A stretch of DNA of 64,000 bases from Cordia subcordata (taxonomy: Eukaryota > Streptophyta > Magnoliopsida > Boraginales > Cordiaceae): contig JAPTOF010000008.1 of NCBI GenBank assembly GCA_028554755.1, positions 17,589,001 to 17,653,000 of the forward strand, written 5' to 3'. Of the stretch, positions 1-9,722 are shown piece by piece (position 1 is the stretch's first letter; every line of letters begins with the position of its first letter). The position numbers and the translations under genes are program-made. The notes under the pieces were generated by a model, which saw only the letters and a program-made list of their open reading frames with translations, did not search any database and was not told the origin of the DNA.

Positions 1-1430
1 AGTAGGCGAGTTCCTGTACCCTGTTGACTTTATAGTGTTAAATATGGATTTAGGACATGACTCTAGACATTATACACCCGTTCTACTAGGTCACCCCTTC
101 CTTGCCACCACAGATGCCATTATTCATTATAGGTTGGGGTATTATAGATGAAATTTGGGAATTTGAGGTGCACCACGAAGGTTGCCGAGATAGTGAATAG
201 GGTTAGTATAAAAGGAGAAGATGGATCATAGTGCTTTAGAGTTGATTTGATTGATTCTTGTGTCAAAGAATTTGCAGAGAGAGCTATGACTGATAAAGAA
301 GATTTGACAAAATTTGAGAAGTTGTTGACTAACTTTGAGTTAGACACCTTGGAACGGAAATGTGTAGCTTCTACTCCCTTGATTGAGAGCCCTTTGATTG
401 ATAAGTCACTTGAGGTTAATCCTTCTAGTCTTGATTCAAGTGATACCTCCATTGATGATGTTGAGGTTGAGTCCTTTTTGGTTGAGCCTAGTCCTTCTTT
501 AGAGCTTAAATTCCTTCTTGATCATTTGAAGTATGCTTTTCTAGGCCCTAGTGAGACCCTTCCGGCTATTATGGCTTCTAATCTTTCTAGTGAGCATACC
601 TAGCATCTCTTAGAGGTTCTTAGGAAACATAGAAAGGCTATAGGGTGAAAAATTGATGATTTGAGAGAAATTGACCCTTCAGTTTGCATGCATCATATTC
701 ACCTTGAGGATGGAGCCATTCCTTCTAAGGAGATGCAAAGAAGGCTAAACCTACACATGAGCGAAGTAGTTAAGAAAGAGATCATCGTATTCACCTTGAC
801 GATAGAGCGACTCCTTCTAGGGAAATGCGAAGGAGGCTAAACCATACATGAGCAAAGAAGTTAAGAAAGAGATCATTAAGCTTTTATTTACGGGCATTAT
901 TTATCCGATGTCCAATAGTGAGTAGGTTAGCCTAGTCTGAGTCATCTCTAAGAAGTTCAAAATCACGGTTGTAGAGAATAAGAGAGGAGAGCTTATCCCT
1001 GTACGTACTCCCACGGGGTTTTGTATTGATTATAGAAAGCTCAACTCCAAAACTAGGAAGGATCATTTCCCATTGCCTTTTCTAGATCAGATTTTGGATA
1101 GAGTAGCTGGGTATAGCAACTACTACTTTCTAGAAGGTTATTATGGGTATAGTCAGATCCCCATATTTCCCGAGGACTAGGAGAAGACTACCTTTACTTA
1201 CCCCTATGCACTTTTGCCTATAGAAGAATGCCTTTCGGTCTATGTAATGCCTCAGCGACATTTCAGTGATGTATGATGGCCATTTTTAGTGACATGATAG
1301 AGAAGCATTTAGAGATTTTCATGGATGATTTCTCAGTCTTTGGTGATAGTTTCGATAAATGCTTGAGTCACCTCTCTTTAGTCTTGGACCGATGTGTGGA
1401 AAAGAATCTAGTGTTGAGTTGGGAGAAATC
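1..1430 (+). pseudogene. Athila-A pol, protease tail to reverse transcriptase (first segment)
   Basis: This is the left visible piece of a decayed Ty3/gypsy Athila-type element whose 5-prime part lies outside the window. The protease C-terminus (a GHPFLATTDAIIHY-like stretch, about 60-130) leads into an acidic linker open at 247-603, then reverse transcriptase blocks: the IDYRKLNSKTRKDHFPLPF motif near 1024-1080, the YRRMPFGLCNA block near 1215-1255 and the catalytic FMDDFSVFG block near 1317-1345. The same order is seen in ATH-1 (9789-12160). Many stops, frameshifts and a tandem duplication make it non-functional. It stops in GGGAGAAATC because COP-1 inserted there; the gene resumes at 21635. 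Domain identity is confident; the Athila lineage is known from protein similarity to that family. Confidence 0.88.
696..876 (+). repeat. About 89-bp tandem duplication in Athila-A pol
   Basis: The stretch from the TATTCACCTTGA start to GAGATCAT at 696-784 is repeated at about 788-876 with several substitutions (GGATGGAGCC versus CGATAGAGCG). The intact order in ATH-1 (about 11140-11227) has one copy only, so this duplication arose in Athila-A and duplicates roughly 30 codons upstream of the polymerase core. Confidence 0.85.
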
Positions 1431-3312
1431 TATAGGATCGATAATATTACATGTGGTTTACCTTAGTCCATATTTTCAAAAATACTACCAAGAAAACATA
1501 CTAGGAAAATAAAATAACCACATACCACACACAAGAACATGCTGAAGAACATATAGAACATAACTAGTATTTGCAAAATATGTAAAGCTAACCTCTTGAA
1601 GCGTAAGGCCTTTGATGAAGCTAAAACTATCACAAGCTTTGTTCCCGCTCACGAACAAGGCCATCAAAAAAATTTTACTATAAGGGTGTCGCAATATGCA
1701 ACTCCCTAGTCTTCTTCGCTATGGTTAAAGAGACTTTTCTTGGGAGAATATCTTGTGTGGGAAGAAGCAAAGTAATATGCTCTTGAAAATCTAGAGCAAA
1801 AATCACACAATAAGTGTGTGCTATGTGTTATAGCATTTTCTTGCCAAAAAGGAAGAAATCAACTACAAATTTTTTTGGATACTAGAAATAGTTTAAGGTC
1901 TTGCCTAGTTATAGAAAAAGTTTGGCACCTAAGCCTTGTAAACTTTCCATGTGGGAAACTTTTTCCTAGTAGTAAATGTTTGCCACATGTCATGGAAGTT
2001 ACTTGTACAATTTGAATTTTTCTTGTAGTAACTTTCTAGTACATGTCTTGGAAGATTGGGCCAAGCCCACAATCCAAGGCCAACACATAGTCCATAATCC
2101 ATGTGGAGGCCTAAACCCAATAAGAAACCATCGAAGCCCAATTAGGTTATCTTGGACTTTAAAGAAAGCCCAAACCCAATTCCAAGCTTTGGCCGAATAA
2201 GGCTATTACCACAATATGGAATTTGCCCTTTCAAGATTACTGTATCAAAGTCATTTCAACTAGGGAAGGGACCAAGGAGACACAATTAACCTTGGCTTTC
2301 AAAAATAATAAAAAATATCCTTGCCCGATCTAGGCGACATAATAATAATTATTTTTAACTCCGATCTATTCCACCATAAGATCAAAGTTGCACTCCAAGA
2401 ATAATTGCCATTACCCAAAAGCTTGTCACAAAAGAATGTGAACTTTGTCTTTGACCTACTAAATAACCGACCATAATGCCCCTCTATGTATACCCACAGC
2501 TAAGACTGGTCCTTTGGCCTGTGTACTATCACGTCCTTAGCTGTATCTTTTTCCGTTGGGTTTTTTGTCCTACTGCCAACCATCTTTGGTCATGGAATCT
2601 CTTGATCTCGGGAGCGACCCTCAAGCCATATGATCGATACACCCACAAAGGTAGTATCACTAGATCTAGATTCAGATGATAAATATGGACAATCCTAAAG
2701 GGGGCCCATAGATTCCATATTGCATATGTATGTTCCAATTAATTAAAACTTAGCACTTAATGCACAAGGCTATTGATCCTAATAAAGTAAGATCTCACAC
2801 ATAGTGAATCAAAATACCAAACCCTAACTTTATTAGTTCATCCACACATGCTCATGATTAAGAGCAATGATCATTTAGTAGCAGTGAGTATCTTGTTTTC
2901 TTTCTTTAATAGTACGTCTCTAGAAAACATACTCACAATGGTCCTGTCAAATACGTGACACACGTACTATTGAGACAAATCTGGAAAGTCCTCCAATGAC
3001 CTAGGTAGATCACCCTCAATGAGGAGACTTGCTCAATATAACCTTATCCTGGTAGAATGCCTAACACTAACATTTGGTTATGGACTTAATTTATGATGTG
3101 ACTAAATCTAGACTTGGACCTACTGTGTGTCTAGCCTCACTGCGCACCCAAGTCATTAGTTCAAGTTAAGGGGCCTTTATACATGTATCAATAAAACACA
3201 ACAGAGATAATATGTAAGAAACTCATAATGCCATATAACAAAATTGATTATACATTGTTTAGCATCCAAAATGTCATGTACAAGTGAGCTTTAAGGCAAA
3301 CTAATCCTAACA
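1431..3312 (-). repeat. COP-1 3-prime LTR
   Basis: This LTR matches 19750-21634 along its whole length. The element-sense start TGTTAGGATTAG lies at the 3312 side. The far end should read CA but is mutated: the plus strand starts TATAGG instead of TGTAGG. It carries no convincing gene, although a 67-codon frame on the plus strand (2476-2679) is open in all three better-preserved LTR copies. Confidence 0.93.
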
Positions 3313-3324
3313 ATCTCCCATTTG
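3313..3324 (-). other. COP-1 polypurine tract
   Basis: On the minus strand it reads CAAATGGGAGAT immediately before the LTR TGTTAGG. This is the usual copia plus-strand primer; COP-2 and COP-3 have CAAGTGGGAGAT at the same place. Confidence 0.85.
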
Positions 3325-4910
3325 TACTAAAGATCACTTCTGCACAACCTAATAACCATGGAGTCTAAATATGTGGTGAAAATTTTCTCTGAAAGTGTCT
3401 TTGTTAATGGGTCCGCCAGCTTTTCCGTTGAAGCTATCTTTTCAACTACTACATTTCCTCTCTAGATAAACTCACGGATCAAATGATATTTCCGTTCAAT
3501 GTGCTTACCCTTTTTGTGATTCCTGGGCTCTTTGCACTATGAAACAACACCGTTGTTGTCGTAATACAACGTTATTGGTCTGTGAGCTGCCGACACAGCC
3601 TCTAGGTCTAACAGGAACTCTCTTAGCCATGCTACCTCTTTCGTAGCCTCAGATGATGCTACATACTCAGCCTCTATGGTAGAGTCAGCAATACAATTTT
3701 GCCTCACAGTTCTCCATGAAATAGCTCCTCCTAACAGAGTGAAAACATATCCAGAAGTATACTTCCTGGAATCTCTGTCAGACTAGAAATCCGAGTTCGT
3801 ATAGGCTAATGGCGTTAGATCATCTGCACAGTATTCCAACACATAATTCTTAGTTCCTTGCAGGAATTTGAATATATGCTTAACTGCGACCCAATGTACC
3901 GGTCCAGGGTTTGACTGATATCTACTAACCATGCCAACAACAAAGTAGATATTTGGTCTAGTACATAACATGGCATACATGAGGCTTTCCACTGCTGAAG
4001 CATAAGGAACTCGCTTCATGCTCTCAATCTCCTCAGGTGTTTTAGGACATTGATCCCGAGATAGATAAACTCCATGTCTAGAAGGTAGCGAGGCCTTCTT
4101 ATAGTTTTGCATGTTAAACCTGACTAATATCTTCTCAATAAATGAAGCTTGAGATAGAGCTAGCCTTCTGTTCTTACGATCCCGCAAAAGCTTGATGCCT
4201 AGAACACAACTAGCTTCTCCTAAATCCTTCATTTAAAATTGAGTAGAAAGCCAAACTTTAATGGATGATAACATCCCCACATCATTTCCAATTAGTAGGA
4301 TATCATCCATATACATAACCAAAAAAGCTACAGCATTTCCATTATGCCTTTTATACACGCAAGGTTCATCAATATTTTGATCAAAACCATAAGATTTAGT
4401 TGCTCAATCAAATTTGATGTTCCATGCTCTAGATGCTTGTTTTAATCCATAAATGGATTTTTTTAATTTATAAACCATATGTTCCTGGCCTTTAGCTGTG
4501 TATTTATCTGGTTGTGTCATGTAAATGATCTTGTCAAGTTCCCCATTAAGAAAGGCTGTCTTGACGTTCATTTGTAATATCTCATACTCATAATGCCAAG
4601 TGATAGCTAGGAGTATCCTAATGGATTTAAGCATGGCTACTGATGAGAAAGTTTCCTCATAATTGATCCCTTTTTTCTGAGTATAACCTTTTGCTACCAA
4701 CCTTGCTTTAAAGGTTTTAACCTTTCCATCAACTCCTCTTTTTCTCTTGTAGACCCATTTGCACCCAATAGGTTTTACCCCTTCAGGTACAGCTACAAGA
4801 TCCCAGACTTTGTTAGAATACATAGATTCTAACTCTGAATCCATTGCCTTATGCCATTGGTCAGCATCTATGTTAGAAACTGCTTCATCATAACTTGTGG
4901 GATCTCTGAA
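3325..4910 (-). pseudogene. COP-1 reverse transcriptase and RNase H
   Basis: This is the C-terminal half of the copia polyprotein, which would copy the element RNA into cDNA inside the particle. Read on the minus strand, it has the N-terminal VWDLVAVPEGVKPIGCKWVY block (4730-4810), MNVKTAFLNGELD (4530-4570) and SIYGLKQASRAWN (4400-4460). A YMDDILLIG catalytic block lies near 4280-4320 (YVDD in COP-2 and COP-3), followed by MKDLGEASCVLGIKL and the VPYASAVESLMYAMLCTRP stretch (3960-4010). The RNase H part, including an ADST-E-EY block, lies in 3330-3780. There is a stop at about 3783-3785 and a further frame change near 4235-4400, so no full protein can be made. The gene continues upstream into the integrase at 4911-6085. 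Confidence 0.9.
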
Positions 4911-6085
4911 GAAGTCTGAAAAGACTTTCTATCGTATCTGCCAGGAGGCCTGGATATCTTCCCACTATGACGAGGTTTCGATATATTAGGTGTAATATGT
5001 TGTTCTTTTTCATTCATAGTTACCACTAGTGTTATTGGAGATTCTTATGAAATATCTTCTAGAACAACTTCAAAATCTAGTGTTTCTTGGATCATTCACC
5101 ATTCTCCAAGTCTTTAGCATGGGTGCTTATAAACATCTTTTGCTCTTTAGGATTATAAAAGATCTCACCTCTGGTTCCCTTAGAATATCCAATGAAATAG
5201 TATAACTCGGATCTTGGTTCCAATTTTGAAGCATTACTATTAAGTACATAAGCTGGACACCCCAAATGTAGAGATGATTTAAACTAGGCTTATGCCCAGT
5301 CCACATTTCTTGAGGTCTCCTAGGTACTAATTTAGATGGTACCAAGTTCAAGATGTATGCCGCTGTTTCAATGGCATACCCCCAAAAAGATAAAGGTAAT
5401 GATGCATGACATATCATTGACCTAACCATATCTAATAGGGTACGATTTCTTCTCTTTGCTACACCATTTTGCTTAGGGGTCCCTAGTGTAGTTAACTGAG
5501 ATACTATCTCTTTTTGTGTAAGATAGTCTCTGAACTCACCTGAGAGGTATTTGCCACCTCGATCAGACCGAAGGGCTTTGATACGTTTATCTAATTTTTG
5601 CTCTGCCTCAGCTTTGAACTCTTTGAATTTCTCAAAGGATTCATACTTGCCTCGCATCAGATACAAATATCCATACCCAGAGTAATCATCAGTAAAAGTA
5701 ATGAAATACTCATAACCTCCTCGTGCTGGTTTGCTCATAGGACCACACACATCAATGTGAACCAATTCCAATACTTCTTTGGCCTTTTCTCCTTTAGAAG
5801 AAAATGACCGTTTAGTCATCTTCCCTTTGAGACAAGATTCACACAGAGGTAGATCTTCGAGGTCAAATGAGCTAAGATGCCCATCCTCGACTAATCTTTG
5901 AATTTGCTTTAGATTGATATGTCCTAAGCGTAGGTGCCAAAGATAAGTCTCATTAGTCAAAGAAACCGTCCTTTTTTGGGAATTAGTTTGTTCTATATTA
6001 TGCAGTGAGTTTGTATTGGGTTTTATATAAAACAAGTTATCATGCATGCTATCGAAACAAATAATATTTCCATATCTATGATATC
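4911..6085 (-). pseudogene. COP-1 integrase (C-terminal side of the ATH-1 insertion)
   Basis: This is a copia integrase. The zinc-binding HHCC motif is visible (WHLRLGH followed by CESCLKGK, about 5820-5950), then the core with HIDVCGP (first Asp) and LRSDRGG (second Asp). The expected catalytic Glu is replaced by Lys: GVAKRRNRT where COP-2 and COP-3 have SVAERRN. Either this change or the frame breaks near 5127-5250 would inactivate it. The reading frame runs upstream into the antisense strand of the ATH-1 LTR, so the first dozen codons of the open frame ending near 6122 are not copia sequence. The rest of the polyprotein is on the other side of ATH-1, from 17045. Confidence 0.9.
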
Positions 6086-6381
6086 TGATGAGTTGTGATC
6101 TGGTGTGTGTTTGCATCGCCATTTACTTATACTTTAGAGGTGTTGAATGCTAATAATGATGCATTAGTGTAGTACTTTTGATAGGAATAGGCTTAAGTGT
6201 GAATAAATGTGCATATTGAGTTTAAGAGATAAAATGCTACACTAATAGCTTATTTTCAATGATTCAGGTGACTTTGGGTTAAGATAAAGATTGAACAATG
6301 AAAGGTGATGAAGATGGAACATGCACGGAGTCGAGAGAGGAAACAAAAGGGCGAAGCGATCAAAACTTGATGAAGGAAGTC

Positions 6382-6525
6382 AGCCGGACAACCCTGAAAG
6401 AAGAGCCGGTCGACCGACTAGGTCGACCGGCCAATCCAGAGAGCAACATTAAATAGCCGGTCGACCATTCCAGAAGCCGGTCGACCCAGTCGGTCGACCG
6501 ACTGATCGATGCGAACCTATAAATA
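6382..6525 (+). promoter_or_regulatory. ATH-1 U3 promoter: GGTCGACC inverted-repeat array and TATA box
   Basis: Several copies of the palindrome GGTCGACC lie between about 6406 and 6503. Two of them form a perfect hairpin at 6405-6431 (11-bp arms GCCGGTCGACC, loop GACTA). A clean TATA box, TATAAATA, follows at 6518-6525, so transcription would begin about 30 bp downstream. The GC-rich array contrasts with the AT-rich LTR around it. A role as enhancer is inference; tandem U3 repeats are known enhancers in other plant elements such as Tnt1. Confidence 0.7.
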
Positions 6526-6846
6526 GAGCTCGATTCTACAGAATTGAGACAGGGAGTTTTTACACACACTTCACACCTATTCTCACACACACTTAACCCT
6601 ATTCCCCAGCCGCCTCACACACCCTTTTCACATACTTTTCACGAAGAACCAAGCTTCGTTGGAGGATTCAAATGCTTTGGAATCGAGATTGTTTACAAGC
6701 TGTGTTCTAAAATCGCTAGGATGAAAGGGAGTTTAGTTATATCTCTGTTATTATATTTTCTTTTATGTCTGATTTGGTTTGTATAGGGTTATTTAACTTA
6801 TGTTTTGGTTTAATTTTATACTCTTATGATATGGGATATGATGGCC

Positions 6847-6883
<37 letters not shown>

Positions 6884-7199
6884 TTGATTTGTTTTGTTTA
6901 ATTGGGTGTTCTTTCATTCATGTCTATGTGTTTGATAAAATACCTAGATGAGTGCATATATATTAATTGAAGTTTGTTTGTTACTAAACACATCTAATCC
7001 ATGCTGTACTCATGTCTATGTGTTTATACATGGATGTTATGAAGTGGGTAGTGCTTTTATTCATGTCTATATGCGTAGTTACATGCCTAGTAACAAGCAT
7101 AATTTCAATATCACATGTGTATGAATGTTAGTCAAATCTTGCTGTAGTGATCTTAGAATGACGGAGTATAATTTAGGGCTAATCTAGGTCGAGTTTCCT

Positions 7200-7282
7200 T
7201 TGGCTTTAAATCCAGCCAATAGGTTTCAGGATAGATTTAGTCGACCTTAGCAACACTAGGTCTTGGCTTTAAACCCAGCCAA
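7200..7282 (+). repeat. Paired hairpins in ATH-1 left LTR
   Basis: The first hairpin, 7200-7219, has arms TTGGCT and AGCCAA around TTAAATCC. The second, 7263-7282, has the same arms around TTAAACCC. Their starts are 63 nt apart. They lie about 650-760 nt downstream of the predicted transcription start, in the RNA leader. Confidence 0.75.
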
Positions 7283-7831
7283 TGGTTTAGGTACTAAGGT
7301 AGGTTCATTCTAAGCCACCTAGGAAGTTAGTTAGTCACTCTTGAGGCCCTAGGTCATAAGGACCACGCCGTAGCTCTAGGAGACGTCGCCTAGGGACGGA
7401 CCCGCACCGAGTCCTAGGGGGAAATCAGGACATTAACTAACAACCTAGTTAAGAGCACTTTTGATAGTTAGCCATCATCCCTTAATCCCATAGCATTTGA
7501 GTATAGAGTTACCCATTCATAAGTCAAAGTCACCCTAATCCCTTTCCAATTGTTAGTTTCCTCTTAATCAACCTGCGTCCCTTTTTGTTTTTATTCATAG
7601 TTTAGTTTCCTTTCATTTACTTAGAGCTCCCGACAATCCAAACCTCCACAAGAAAAAGTACACTTAGTTTAGATCTTTCTTTTTAGCTCTTTTAGGACAC
7701 CAAGCATAGGATCCATTCACGATATTCACGCCTCCCTGTGGTTCGACACCCGCACTCGTAAACACTGTATTGCACGATCCGTGACGCTATGGTCTTTTAA
7801 AACTTGCGCTCGTAAGAAGACATCAAGTTTT

Positions 7832-7849
7832 TGGCGCCGTTGTCAGGGA
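7832..7849 (+). other. ATH-1 primer binding site (tRNA-Asp)
   Basis: TGGCGCCGTTGTCAGGGA lies 6 nt after the LTR. It is complementary to the 3-prime end of plant tRNA-Asp except at two positions (TCA instead of CCG). Confidence 0.85.
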
Positions 7850-8105
7850 GGCACGGTGATTTACATTCGGTGCTTGTGTGTTTTGATAGTTGTTTTTCTT
7901 GCTTTTTCTTTATAGTTTGTTTAGCTTTTACTTATTTCGTTTACTGCTTATATTATCTTGTTTTAGTTCTCTTTGTTAGTTTAATTCAGCTTTTGACTTT
8001 ACTTTTTTTTTTAGTAGACTTTTTAGGATTGTGGATTATTTGCTGTAGTTTAGGAATACTGAAGTGTTTGGGGGTTGAAGTGGCTGGAGTTAGGATAGTT
8101 TGTGC

Positions 8106-9722
8106 ATGCTTGGTAGGAGATCCCTTAAGAATCCCCTAATTCCTCTTAATCCCGAACCTGAAAGAATCACTAGACATTTCAGGAATTTAGGAGATCTTCC
8201 TGAGGAGATGGCCGATCCCAATCATCCTCATAATCCACCCAATCCCCCAATGAATCCCATTCCACCTCATGAGCACATTGGGCATCAAGCCCAAGCTCAT
8301 TTTAGACAGGAACCCCATAGACCAGGTCCACTTTTAGATGAGGAACCCACTCTTAGGCAATTCTTTCTCCCCGAAACATTTGAGCCTAATTCGGCTATTC
8401 AAATTCCAGGTTTGGGGGGTACGAACTTCGAGATTAAGCCTAATATGTTGGCTATGCTTCCCTCCTTCTACGGGAGAAGCAATGAGAGTCCTCTTGATCA
8501 CATTACTGATTTTGTTGAAATGAGTTCCACTCTCCATGTTCCCAATGTCTCCCAAGAGGTCATACGTCTAAGATTGTTTCCCTTCTCTCTTAAGGATAAG
8601 GCTAGGACTTGGTTGCACTCCTTACCTAATGGGTGCATTACTACATAAGCTGAGCTTCATTCTAAATTCTTCCAAAAATTTTATCCCATGGCCAAGACAG
8701 CCGAACTTAGGACTGCCATCATGACTTTTTCCCAGCATGACTTAGAATCTTTTCATGAAGCTTGGGAGAGGTTCAAAGATCTTCTTAGACAATGTCCACA
8801 CCATGGGTACGGCAATCATGACTTAATGCAATACTTCTTTCAAGGTTTAAACGAACAAAATAGGATGATGGTCAATGCTGCCTCCGGTGGTGGTTTCTAT
8901 CTTTTAAGACCAACTGAGGCATGGGAGAAAATAGAAATGATGGCTGAGAATTCATTTCAAAATTTTGCAATGGAAAGATCTAGTCGAGGGGGTAACAAGA
9001 GAAGTGTTAGTGAGGTTGGAATTTCTTCAGACTTACCCTCTAAGGTTGAGGCATTAACTAATAAACTAGATCAATTCATCTCTTTGTCCATTTCATCTCA
9101 GAGTCCTAGGACTAGTTCTTCAAGTTCTTCCTCCGCCCCCTTAGTTGTTGAAGTTTGTGCATTATGCTCTGAGTCATCTCATGAGACCCTAGCTTGCCCT
9201 TTAGCATCCCAATTTCCTGAATTCATGAAAGAGCAAGTGTATGCCACACAAGGTTATTCTCGTGAGTATAATCCATACTCAAACACGTACAATCCGGGTT
9301 GGAGGGACAATCCGAAATTTTCCTGGAGACAAGGACAGCATGAGTCTAGTTCACATCCTCAAGTTCCACCTCAGCAGCGACCTCGTCCGCAATATCCCCC
9401 AGGTTTCTATCAAGTCAATCAACCCCGTCTCACTAGTGCTCCTCAATCTCAAGCTTTACTTGCTCCCTCTAGTAGCCAGCCTCCTAGTAATGACATGATG
9501 AAGATAATGCAATTTATTCAGAATCAGTAACAGGCATTGGCTAGCCAACAACAGGAATTGGCAGAAAATAGGCAGCAAATGGCCAGGTTTGAGGCACAGT
9601 TAGGACAGATTGCTAGTCAATTGAGCACTAGAGACCACGGGAAATTGCCTTCTCAGCCGGAAGTAAACCCTAGAGTCCAATCTTGTTCCTCCACTGACAC
9701 CACTTACCCTTCTCAGGCTTAA
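8106..9722 (+). pseudogene. ATH-1 gag
   Basis: This is the capsid and nucleocapsid gene. The first in-frame ATG is at 8106 (MLGRRSLKNP). A proline- and histidine-rich N-terminus is followed by the Athila capsid blocks FEIKPNMLAMLPSFYGRSNE, VIRLRLFPFSLKDKARTWLH, FHEAWERFKDLLRQCPHHGY and the GGGFYLLRPTEAWEKIE region. A CX2CX4HX4C zinc knuckle (CALCSESSHETLAC) lies at 9156-9197, then a proline/glutamine-rich tail. The frame is interrupted by TAA at 8646 (a TGG codon in ATH-B), TAA at 9528 and TAA at 9720, and continues without frameshift into the protease at 9723. Only three point changes break an otherwise open frame. Confidence 0.92.

Larger units (their letters stand above)
6086..7825 (+). 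repeat. ATH-1 left LTR
   Basis: This 1740-bp LTR starts TGATGAGTTG and ends ACATCA. Relative to the right LTR it lacks one segment of about 70 bp in the GGTCGACC array and has a longer (AT)n run (6849-6880, about 16 units). It contains the promoter region (6382-6525) and paired hairpins (7200-7282). A small hairpin with CTAGG/CCTAG arms lies at 7376-7393. Confidence 0.95.

Noticed and set aside
5127..6122. 331-codon minus frame as one intact gene
   Set aside because: Its first dozen codons are antisense ATH-1 LTR sequence; the rest is a broken copia integrase.
6544..6786. Small frame conserved in both ATH-1 LTRs (also 15764-15997)
   Set aside because: LTRs of one young element are nearly identical, so conservation carries no information; the C-termini already differ by frameshift.
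6849..6880. (AT)n run in the ATH-1 LTR as a replication or regulatory site
   Set aside because: An ordinary microsatellite with different length in the two LTRs.
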